A stretch of DNA of 5,031 bases, taken from contig CAAENE010000188.1 in the NCBI GenBank assembly GCA_900757255.1, forward strand, positions 1 to 5,031, given 5' to 3'. Under the pieces are notes generated by a model. It was not told where the DNA came from, did no database searches, and saw only the letters and a program-made list of their open reading frames with translations. Positions 1 to 4,504 of this stretch are shown here, one piece after another. Origin of the DNA: Clostridia bacterium. GTDB lineage: Bacteria > Bacillota > Clostridia > HGM11514. The position numbers and the translations under genes are program-made. How positions within the stretch are numbered: the stretch's first letter is position 1; each line of letters starts with the position of its first letter.

Positions 1-455
1 TGGCTTGTATTTCCTTTACAAACGAGCTGCCCCAGGGCGGGTATCTGGTTTGGCTCATCTTTATGGGGGCTTGTGTGACCGATACATTTGCTTACTTTTC
101 CGGTATGCTTTTCGGAAAGCATAAGCTCTGTCCCAGAGTCAGCCCTAAAAAAACGGTTGAAGGGTCAATTGGCGGAATGGCTGCGGCCGTCATTGTGATT
201 TTGATTTACGGTACTGTTTTAAATTATCTGCAGCTGACCGATGTTTCTCTGCTGTCGTTCGGTATTTTGGCCTTATTGGCTTCTGTAATAGCGCAAATCG
301 GCGATTTGACGGCGTCGGTCATAAAAAGGGAAAACCATAAAAAAGATTTCGGCAATATTATGCCCGGGCATGGCGGCGTTTTAGACAGGTTCGATTCCAT
401 TATCCTGGTCGCTCCGCTTGTCTACTGGTTCTGCCGGATATTTTTGTTACAGTAA
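1..455 (+). CDS. cdsA: Phosphatidate cytidylyltransferase (CDP-diacylglycerol synthase), C-terminal part
   Basis: This integral membrane enzyme condenses CTP with phosphatidic acid to give CDP-diacylglycerol, the branch-point precursor of bacterial phospholipids. The gene is cut by the window's left edge. The frame is open from base 3, and 150 residues are visible of a family usually about 260-280 long. The family signature lies at bases 315-395: S-V-I-K-R, then K-K-D-F-G, then P-G-H-G-G-V-L-D-R-F-D, which carries the acidic metal and CTP-binding residues. Upstream are the other conserved blocks, T-D-T-F-A-Y-F-S-G...F-G-K (from base 78) and S-P-K-K-T-V-E-G-S (from base 141). Hydrophobic stretches at about 177-230, 244-300 and 396-450 fit the C-terminal membrane helices. 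The stop TAA (453-455) lies 12 bases before dxr, the usual cdsA-dxr linkage. The ATG at 63 is internal and is not the gene start. Identity is near certain from the signature; only the N-terminus is unseen. Confidence 0.96.
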   Translation, partial: ACISFTNELPQGGYLVWLIFMGACVTDTFAYFSGMLFGKHKLCPRVSPKKTVEGSIGGMAAAVIVILIYGTVLNYLQLTDVSLLSFGILALLASVIAQIGDLTASVIKRENHKKDFGNIMPGHGGVLDRFDSIILVAPLVYWFCRIFLLQ

Positions 456-467
456 TGGGGGAAAACC

Positions 468-1601
468 ATGAAATTGTCCATTCTCGGTTCGACCGGTTCG
501 ATCGGTACGCAGGCGCTTGAGGTCTGCGGGCATATCGAAGAAATTGAAGTGGTCGGGCTTTCGGCACATTCGAATATAACCCTTCTGGAACAGCAGGCAA
601 GGAAATTTAAGGTGAAACAATGCACTGTTTTTCGGGAGGATCAATATAAGGAACTAAAAGGACGTCTAAAAGATACCGGTATTTGTGTCAGCTGCGGGAT
701 GGAAGGCCTGATACAGACCGCTTCTGTTCCGGAAGCGGACACCGTACTGACGTCGGTTGTCGGCAGCGTCGGCCTTTTGCCGACGGTAACTGCGATTGAA
801 GAAGGAAAAAATATTGCATTGGCCAACAAGGAAACGCTTGTTATGGCGGGCGCACTTGTGACAAAGCTGGCCAAAGAAAAAGGCGTTCAGATTCTTCCGG
901 TGGATTCGGAGCACTGCGCTGTATTTCAGTGTCTGCACGGCAACCAGCCGCGGGAAGTTGAAAGAATTATTTTAACGGCGTCAGGCGGTCCTTTTTTTGG
1001 CTGGGACGCTGAAAAACTCAAATCGGTTACGCCAAAAATGGCTCTGCTTCATCCAAACTGGGACATGGGCGGTAAAATCACGATTGACAGTGCTACCATG
1101 ATGAACAAAGGATTGGAAATCATTGAGGCACGCTGGCTGTTTGGCACCGATAAAATCGACGCTATCGTCCATCGGGAAAGCATTGTACATTCCATGGTAG
1201 AATTCACTGATGGCTCTGTTATCGCACAGCTGGGTGTCCCGGATATGCGTCTGCCGATTCAGTATGCGCTGACCTATCCCAAAAGGGCGCCGTCCTTGTG
1301 CGAAAAATTAAACTTGACAAAAATCAGGACTCTCTCGTTTTGTGAACCGGATATAAAGACGTTCCGATGCCTGCAGCTGGCTTTAGACGCACTTCAAATC
1401 GGCGGCAGTATGCCCTGCGTCATGAACGGCGCAAATGAGGCTGCTGTGGAGCTGTTCCTGCTCGGCAAAATCGGATTTGCCGATATCTGGGCATTAATCG
1501 GGGAGACCATGAATAATCATAAAGTAGCTGCAAATCCTAATTTAAAGCAGCTTTTGGAATTGGATCAATGGGCGCGTATGTTTGCGCGGTCATTACTGTA
1601 A
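468..1601 (+). CDS. dxr: 1-deoxy-D-xylulose 5-phosphate reductoisomerase
   Basis: Dxr (IspC) rearranges and reduces 1-deoxy-D-xylulose 5-phosphate to 2-C-methyl-D-erythritol 4-phosphate with NADPH and a divalent metal. It is the first committed step of the cytosolic MEP isoprenoid pathway and the fosmidomycin target. The protein has 377 residues, slightly short for the family (about 380-400) but complete. Visible motifs are the N-terminal NADPH loop G-S-T-G-S-I-G (residues 7-13), L-A-N-K-E-T-L-V (118-125), the metal-binding D146 and E148 in P-V-D-S-E-H, the substrate phosphate segment A-S-G-G-P-F (171-176), the flap H-P-N-W (195-198), and I-D-S-A-T-M-M-N-K-G-L-E, whose E217 matches the third metal ligand. 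H241 in H-S-M-V matches the active-site histidine of E. coli. The ATG at 468 is preceded by GGGGGA (457-462) at good spacing and places the NADPH loop at its normal distance from the N-terminus. The gene sits 12 bases after cdsA and 16 before rseP, so it is probably co-transcribed with both. Confidence 0.98.
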   Translation: MKLSILGSTGSIGTQALEVCGHIEEIEVVGLSAHSNITLLEQQARKFKVKQCTVFREDQYKELKGRLKDTGICVSCGMEGLIQTASVPEADTVLTSVVGSVGLLPTVTAIEEGKNIALANKETLVMAGALVTKLAKEKGVQILPVDSEHCAVFQCLHGNQPREVERIILTASGGPFFGWDAEKLKSVTPKMALLHPNWDMGGKITIDSATMMNKGLEIIEARWLFGTDKIDAIVHRESIVHSMVEFTDGSVIAQLGVPDMRLPIQYALTYPKRAPSLCEKLNLTKIRTLSFCEPDIKTFRCLQLALDALQIGGSMPCVMNGANEAAVELFLLGKIGFADIWALIGETMNNHKVAANPNLKQLLELDQWARMFARSLL

Positions 1602-1605
1602 AGCC

Positions 1606-1611
1606 GGGAGG
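1606..1611 (+). promoter_or_regulatory. Ribosome binding site that fixes the rseP start
   Basis: GGGAGG lies six bases before the ATG at 1618. The frame stays open upstream to a TTG at 1582, but that start would overlap the end of dxr and would put the Shine-Dalgarno sequence inside the reading frame. It would also add twelve charged or polar residues before the first membrane helix. The ATG at 1618 is therefore preferred. Confidence 0.85.
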
Positions 1612-1617
1612 TTCTAT

Positions 1618-2724
1618 ATGATACTATCTATTTTAGTTGCAATACTGGTTTTTGGATTTTTGGTGCTGATTCACGAGTTCGGCCATTTTATCATGGCAAA
1701 GCGCAATGGCGTCACAGTACATGAATTTGCAATCGGCATGGGCCCGAAAATTTTCTCCAAGGAGTATAAAGGAACCGCGTATTCGCTGCGCTGGATTCCC
1801 TTCGGCGGCTTTGTCCAGCTGGAAGGGGAGGACGAGGAAAGCGATGAGGAAGGTTCCTTGAATAAAAAATCGGTCTGGGCGCGCTTCAAAATAATGTTTG
1901 CAGGTGCGTTTATGAACCTTGTCTGCGGCTTTTTAATCTATCTGTTGATTATTGCCACAAGCGGATTTGGACTGACTGCGCCAAATGGTGATTCCGGCAA
2001 AATCCTGGTAAACAAAGTCGGGGAGGTCATCGCAGGGACACCGGCGGAAGCTGCCGGATTTCAGGCTGACGATGAAATTATTAAAGTCGACGGTACGCGC
2101 GTACACCTCTCAAGTGAAGTACGCTACATTTTATCCCGCAAGGGCGGCAATGAGGTCACGGTCACTGTGAAAAGAAACGGTCAGAATATTGACCTTAAAA
2201 TCAAGCCGATGGAACAGGAAAGGGTTATTCCTGCAAAAGAGAGCGGCACCGGACAGGATGAAACAATTAAGGATTACACGTTTGGGTATTATCTAAAGAG
2301 TGAGGATAAAACCTTTGGAAATGTTATATCAAATACCTTCTACCAATCTATTTATTCCTGCAAAATGATTTTAGATTCCCTGGGTGATTTGATTCGAGGT
2401 GAGGTTTCGTTAAAACAAATGTCCGGGCCGGTCGGTATCACAGGTATGATCAGCTCGACGGTGCAGGATATGCAAAGCTCGTTCCGCGAAGGACTTTTAA
2501 ATCTGCTGAATTTGGTAGCTATTATCAGTATTAATCTTGGTATATTCAATCTGCTGCCGCTGCCTGCGCTGGACGGCGGACGGATCCTGTTCCTGCTCAT
2601 TGAGGGAATCCGCAGAAAACCGGTAAAACGCGAGTTAGAGGGCATGATACATCTGGTAGGACTTGGGATATTTATGCTGCTCATGGTATTTATTGTGTTT
2701 AACGATATCATAAAAATAATATAA
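1618..2724 (+). CDS. rseP: RIP metalloprotease, site-2 protease family (RseP/RasP)
   Basis: This zinc intramembrane protease cuts membrane-spanning segments of substrates already trimmed by another protease. In Bacillus the homologue RasP acts on anti-sigma factors and remnant signal peptides; the substrates here are unknown. From ATG 1618 the protein has 368 residues. The first helix (about 1-22) carries the zinc motif H-E-F-G-H (H19, E20, H23). A second membrane segment spans about 92-114. A single PDZ domain (about 128-196, with G-T-P-A-E-A-A-G-F) sits on the outer face. Then come S-G-P-V-G-I (269-274), a third helix ending in N-L-L-P-L-P-A-L-D-G-G-R, whose D319 is the remaining zinc ligand, and a last helix (about 343-366). 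One PDZ domain and this length match the Gram-positive form; E. coli RseP has two PDZ domains. An acidic loop (E-D-E-E-S-D-E-E-G, about 71-79) follows the conserved F-G-G-F-V motif, as is common in the family. It sits 16 bases after dxr and is probably in the same operon. Confidence 0.96.
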   Translation: MILSILVAILVFGFLVLIHEFGHFIMAKRNGVTVHEFAIGMGPKIFSKEYKGTAYSLRWIPFGGFVQLEGEDEESDEEGSLNKKSVWARFKIMFAGAFMNLVCGFLIYLLIIATSGFGLTAPNGDSGKILVNKVGEVIAGTPAEAAGFQADDEIIKVDGTRVHLSSEVRYILSRKGGNEVTVTVKRNGQNIDLKIKPMEQERVIPAKESGTGQDETIKDYTFGYYLKSEDKTFGNVISNTFYQSIYSCKMILDSLGDLIRGEVSLKQMSGPVGITGMISSTVQDMQSSFREGLLNLLNLVAIISINLGIFNLLPLPALDGGRILFLLIEGIRRKPVKRELEGMIHLVGLGIFMLLMVFIVFNDIIKII

Positions 2725-2740
2725 CCTCGCTGATAAGTCC

Positions 2741-2761
2741 CCCGCCTCGCGAGAAGGCGGG
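2741..2761. repeat. Inverted repeat, 7-bp GC stem after rseP
   Basis: CCCGCCT (2741-2747) and AGGCGGG (2755-2761) form a perfect GC-rich stem around a 7-base loop, 17 bases after the rseP stop. No T-run follows on the + strand and none on the - strand, so it does not look like a standard intrinsic terminator. It could stabilise the 3' end of the upstream mRNA or belong to a dispersed repeat. Confidence 0.7.
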
Positions 2762-2785
2762 TTCCGCTTCATAGAGCCGGGCGGC

Positions 2786-2799
2786 GGTCATATATGACC
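2786..2799. repeat. Perfect 14-bp palindrome GGTCATATATGACC
   Basis: Bases 2786-2799 read identically on both strands. The gapless two-fold symmetry suits a dimeric DNA-binding protein site better than an RNA hairpin, because the RNA stem would need an AU-only loop. The outer half-site GGTCA recurs just downstream. No regulator is identifiable from the window. Confidence 0.75.
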
Positions 2800-2801
2800 A
2801 A

Positions 2802-2814
2802 AGGGTCAGACCCT
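2802..2814. repeat. Near-perfect palindrome AGGGTCAGACCCT
   Basis: Six-base arms AGGGTC (2802-2807) and GACCCT (2809-2814) flank a single A. The 5' arm also pairs with the preceding TGACC (2795-2799) across a short AAAG spacer, so this palindrome and the one at 2786-2799 offer mutually exclusive pairings. Short GGGTCAGACCC-type palindromes are common as dispersed repeats in bacteria, which is one possible origin. Confidence 0.7.
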
Positions 2815-2835
2815 CCCACGCTTCGCGAGGTTGAC

Positions 2836-2857
2836 GCGTACCCGTTAGGGTGAACGC
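2836..2857 (+). repeat. Bulged hairpin GCGTACCC / GGGT-ACGC
   Basis: GCGTACCC (2836-2843) can pair with GGGT (2848-2851) and ACGC (2854-2857) around a GTTA loop, leaving a two-base GA bulge. In RNA this would be an 8-bp bulged helix. It lies next to the stronger hairpin at 2868-2892 and may be part of the same element. Confidence 0.5.
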
Positions 2858-2867
2858 CATTCATGTG

Positions 2868-2892
2868 ACATTTGCTCCTACGGAGCAAATGT
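2868..2892 (+). repeat. Perfect 11-bp inverted repeat upstream of ispG
   Basis: ACATTTGCTCC (2868-2878) and GGAGCAAATGT (2882-2892) form a perfect 11-bp stem with a 3-base TAC loop, ending 38 bases before the ispG ATG. An AT-rich tract without a T-run follows, so it is not a canonical terminator. On an mRNA it would be a stable 5' leader hairpin. As DNA it could be a protein site or a dispersed palindromic repeat. Confidence 0.8.
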
Positions 2893-2920
2893 TCTCAATA
2901 AAATCTTGTTATAAAAATAT

Positions 2921-2925
2921 GGGGA
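2921..2925 (+). promoter_or_regulatory. Ribosome binding site that fixes the ispG start
   Basis: GGGGA lies five bases before the ATG at 2931, matching the GGGGGA plus five-base spacing seen at dxr. In-frame alternatives are GTG 2850 and ATG 2919. Neither has a recognisable Shine-Dalgarno sequence, and the GTG start would translate the 11-bp hairpin into an unconserved leader. Confidence 0.75.
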
Positions 2926-2930
2926 CAAAA

Positions 2931-3983
2931 ATGGTTACCAGATATGAAACAAAAGTTATTCAAATCGGAAATCTGAAGATTGGCGGCGGAAATCCTATCG
3001 CTGTCCAGAGTATGACGAATGTCAAAACAAAAAATGTTGACGTTGTCGTGGAACAGATTCATAAAATCGAACAAGAGGGCGGGCAAATCGTCCGTTTTGC
3101 GGTGCCGGACATGGAATCGGCCAAATGCATTGACAAAATCAAAGAGAGAGTGACCGTCCCGCTGGTTGCAGATATTCACTTTGATTACCGCCTGGCGTTG
3201 GAAGCAATTGACCGGGGAATCGACAAGGTACGGCTGAATCCAGGCAATATCGGCAGTATTGAACGGGTACGAGAGGTTGCAAAACGTGCGAAAGTAAACT
3301 CGGTTCCGATCCGGATCGGTATCAACGGCGGTTCTCTGGAAAGGGACATTGCCGAACAATTCCGAGACAACCGGCCGGAGGGCATGGTCGAAAGTGCCCG
3401 CCGGCATATTGAAATTTTGGAGCAATGCGATTTTGACGATATCGTAGTTTCTCTTAAAGCCTCCGATATACAGACGACGGTTCAGGCGTACCGGCTGTTT
3501 GCCGAGCGGTACCGGTATCCCCTCCATATTGGCGTGACCGAGGCTGGGACAGCCTATGAGGGATTAGTAAAATCCTCTGTTGGTATCGGCAGCCTTCTGC
3601 TGGACGGGCTTGGGGACACCATACGCGTTTCTCTCACAGCGCCGCCTCAGGAGGAAATACCGGCCGGTATCGAAATTTTAAAGGCCTGCGGTCTGTATCA
3701 AAATTACATCAGGCTGATTTCCTGCCCTACCTGTGCCAGATGCAATATCGACCTGATTCCGATCGCAAATGCTGTTTCGGAACAGGTACGAAAGATACAT
3801 AAGGATTTAACAGTTGCCGTCATGGGCTGTGCGGTCAATGGTCCCGGCGAGGCGCGGGGGGCCGACATCGGGATTGCGGGCGGCGACGGCTGTGCCCTTT
3901 TATTTAAAAAAGGGGAAATTGTTCGGAAATTGGACAGAAGTGAAATTGTGCCGGTACTCCTTGAAGAGATCCAGAAAATGTAA
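2931..3983 (+). CDS. ispG: (E)-4-hydroxy-3-methylbut-2-enyl-diphosphate synthase
   Basis: IspG (GcpE) reductively opens 2-C-methyl-D-erythritol 2,4-cyclodiphosphate to HMBPP, the penultimate step of the MEP isoprenoid pathway, using a 4Fe-4S cluster and electrons from ferredoxin or flavodoxin. From ATG 2931 it has 350 residues, the normal length for the bacterial two-domain form (no plant-type insert). The N-terminal TIM barrel shows G-G-G-N-P-I-A-V-Q-S-M-T-N (18-30), V-P-L-V-A-D-I-H-F (76-84), R-L-N-P-G-N-I-G (101-108), I-R-I-G-I-N-G-G-S-L (127-136) and G-V-T-E-A-G (201-206). The C-terminal cluster domain has C265 and C268 in S-C-P-T-C-A-R-C, C300 in M-G-C-A-V-N-G-P-G-E-A, and E307; these align with the three cysteines and the glutamate that ligate the cluster in E. 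coli. It shares the pathway with dxr two genes upstream and is separated from rseP by a palindromic spacer, so it may have its own transcriptional or translational control. Confidence 0.98.
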   Translation: MVTRYETKVIQIGNLKIGGGNPIAVQSMTNVKTKNVDVVVEQIHKIEQEGGQIVRFAVPDMESAKCIDKIKERVTVPLVADIHFDYRLALEAIDRGIDKVRLNPGNIGSIERVREVAKRAKVNSVPIRIGINGGSLERDIAEQFRDNRPEGMVESARRHIEILEQCDFDDIVVSLKASDIQTTVQAYRLFAERYRYPLHIGVTEAGTAYEGLVKSSVGIGSLLLDGLGDTIRVSLTAPPQEEIPAGIEILKACGLYQNYIRLISCPTCARCNIDLIPIANAVSEQVRKIHKDLTVAVMGCAVNGPGEARGADIGIAGGDGCALLFKKGEIVRKLDRSEIVPVLLEEIQKM

Positions 3984-3993
3984 TTTTTTATTT

Positions 3994-4023
3994 TGCGGGG
4001 GAACGCGCGGCCGCTCCCCCGCA
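3994..4023. repeat. 9-bp GC hairpin just after ispG
   Basis: TGCGGGGGA (3994-4002) and TCCCCCGCA (4015-4023) pair perfectly around a 12-base loop containing the palindrome GCGGCCGC. The T-rich tract TTTTTTATTTT lies before the stem (3984-3994), not after it, so neither strand gives a normal intrinsic terminator. It may still act as an mRNA 3' stabiliser, or mark the end of a repeat element. Confidence 0.75.
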
Positions 4024-4119
4024 CCCCCAGCCGCCGCCCAGTCTCGGCTCAGACATCTGTAGGCTTATCTCGCCTTCATTCGGCGCCGCTCGGAGTCGCA
4101 ATCTCATTGCTCCCCTCGC

Positions 4120-4163
4120 TAAAACAAAACGGCGGCAGCAGAAATTGATTCCGTTTTGTTTTA
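4120..4163. repeat. Perfect 13-bp inverted repeat
   Basis: TAAAACAAAACGG (4120-4132) and CCGTTTTGTTTTA (4151-4163) are exact reverse complements around an 18-base spacer. The + strand reads A-rich arm, loop, T-rich arm, and the - strand reads the same way, so the structure resembles a weak symmetric terminator or the ends of a small element. The stem has only four GC pairs in thirteen, weaker than typical terminators. Confidence 0.8.
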
Positions 4164-4240
4164 CGCCGATTCCGGCTCGATTTCGCAAACAGCTGTCAAT
4201 CGCCTCCGACATGGCGGAGCATAATAAGGAAGGATTTCAC

Positions 4241-4279
4241 TTAAGGGGACTCCGTCCCCTTAACAACCCCTTTTTGTTT
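4241..4279 (+). terminator. Probable intrinsic terminator downstream of ispG
   Basis: TTAAGGGGAC (4241-4250) and GTCCCCTTAA (4254-4263) form a perfect 10-bp stem with a TCC loop. CAACCCC and then TTTTTGTTT (4271-4279) follow. The T-run starts seven bases after this stem, but AAGGGG (4243-4248) can instead pair with CCCCTT at 4267-4272, which would place the remaining T-rich tract directly against the stem as in a canonical terminator. It lies about 260 bases after ispG, so if it works polC needs its own promoter. The same hairpin could also be a dispersed palindromic repeat. Confidence 0.55.
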
Positions 4280-4463
4280 AGCTTCTTGATAGAGTATGAG
4301 CATTGTTGTGAAATAGGCTGCTGTGTATGCATTTATGGACTGGAAAGGTGCATCGCGTGTTGAAAGCTTTTTGTTTAGTTTCTTATGGAGTATGAGGATA
4401 GTTGTGAAATAGGCTGCTGTGTATGCATTTATGGACTGGAAAGGCGCATCGCGCATTGAAAGT
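4271..4463. repeat. Tandem duplication, 97- and 96-base units
   Basis: Unit 1 (4271-4367) and unit 2 (4368-4463) are adjacent, head-to-tail, and differ by about eight substitutions and one single-base gap. Both begin TTTTTGTTTAG and end TTGAAAG plus one base. The longest identical block is 44 bases (4305-4348 against 4401-4444). The substitutions cluster in the first third and near the 3' end. The duplicated start includes the T-run of the terminator-like hairpin at 4241-4279. Neither unit carries a credible + strand gene. The block sits 41 bases before the polC start codon. Confidence 0.9.
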
Positions 4464-4473
4464 TCTTTGCCAA

Positions 4474-4491
4474 GCTTTCTTTCAAGAAAGC
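4474..4491 (+). repeat. Hairpin abutting the polC ribosome binding site
   Basis: GCTTTCT (4474-4480) and AGAAAGC (4485-4491) pair around a TTCA loop, and the stem ends on the base before the Shine-Dalgarno sequence. In the polC mRNA it would position or occlude the ribosome standby site. CTTTCAA (4479-4485), which overlaps this hairpin, can instead pair with TTGAAAG (4456-4462) at the end of the tandem repeat, giving a competing fold. Confidence 0.65.
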
Positions 4492-4499
4492 GGAGGAGG
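4492..4499 (+). promoter_or_regulatory. Strong ribosome binding site of polC
   Basis: GGAGGAGG lies five bases before ATG 4505 and is the best Shine-Dalgarno match in the window. It fixes the polC start, since no other in-frame start has comparable support. Confidence 0.9.
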
Positions 4500-4504
4500 A
4501 TTGG

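Larger units (their letters stand above)
2725..2930. other. Palindrome-rich spacer between rseP and ispG
   Basis: No credible gene is seen in these 206 bases. They contain at least five separate inverted repeats, described in their own entries, and an outer inverted pair: AACCTCGC (2723-2730, overlapping the rseP stop) and GCGAGGTT (2825-2832). The core GCGAG recurs at 2749-2753 and 2825-2829. The density of symmetric sequence suggests one or more REP/MITE-like non-coding elements landed between two operon genes, but this is inference. A TGTTATAAA extended -10-like string at 2907-2915 is too close to the ispG start to be convincing. No clear promoter was found. Confidence 0.6.
3984..4504. other. 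521-base repeat-rich intergenic interval between ispG and polC
   Basis: I see no convincing gene here. The first part (about 3995-4095) is clearly more GC-rich than the flanking genes and carries NotI-like GCGGCCGC. A 13-bp inverted repeat (4120-4163), small hairpins (GCAAT/ATTGC at 4098-4110, CTCCG/CGGAG at 4204-4219), a terminator-like hairpin (4241-4279), a tandem duplication (4271-4463) and an SD-proximal hairpin (4474-4491) follow. A minus-strand frame is open across 3988-4212 with unusual R-, G- and A-rich composition, and is judged spurious. The pattern suggests stacked dispersed non-coding repeats. No clear -35/-10 pair for polC was found. Confidence 0.65.

Noticed and set aside
2831..2859. 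TTGACG as a -35 element
   Set aside because: There is no -10-like hexamer at 16-18 bases downstream.
2907..2915. Extended -10-like TGTTATAAA as an ispG promoter
   Set aside because: Transcription would begin at or inside the ispG ribosome binding site, and no matching -35 is present.
2850..2930. Longer N-terminus for ispG from GTG 2850 or ATG 2919
   Set aside because: Neither start has a ribosome binding site. The extension is unlike the family N-terminus and would encode the 11-bp hairpin.
2895..3527. 210-codon open frame on the minus strand
   Set aside because: It is entirely antisense to ispG, has no family resemblance, and is explained by codon composition of the strongly supported + strand gene.
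3814..4062. 82-codon plus-strand open frame
   Set aside because: It overlaps the cluster-binding end of ispG in another frame and continues into repeats.
3988..4212. 74-codon minus-strand open frame
   Set aside because: It is R-, G- and A-rich low-complexity sequence lying on GC-rich inverted repeats, with no visible domain. It is better explained as a non-coding repeat.
4145..4363. 72-codon plus-strand open frame
   Set aside because: It runs through the terminator-like hairpin and the first repeat unit, has no Shine-Dalgarno sequence, and shows no protein-like pattern.
4463..4490. Third degenerate copy of the tandem repeat
   Set aside because: Only a loose T-rich resemblance to the unit start is seen, and the sequence is better explained by the SD-proximal hairpin.
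2725..4504. CRISPR array or riboswitch in the spacers
   Set aside because: The repeats are palindromes or one adjacent duplication, without regular spacer units. No known riboswitch core was recognised.
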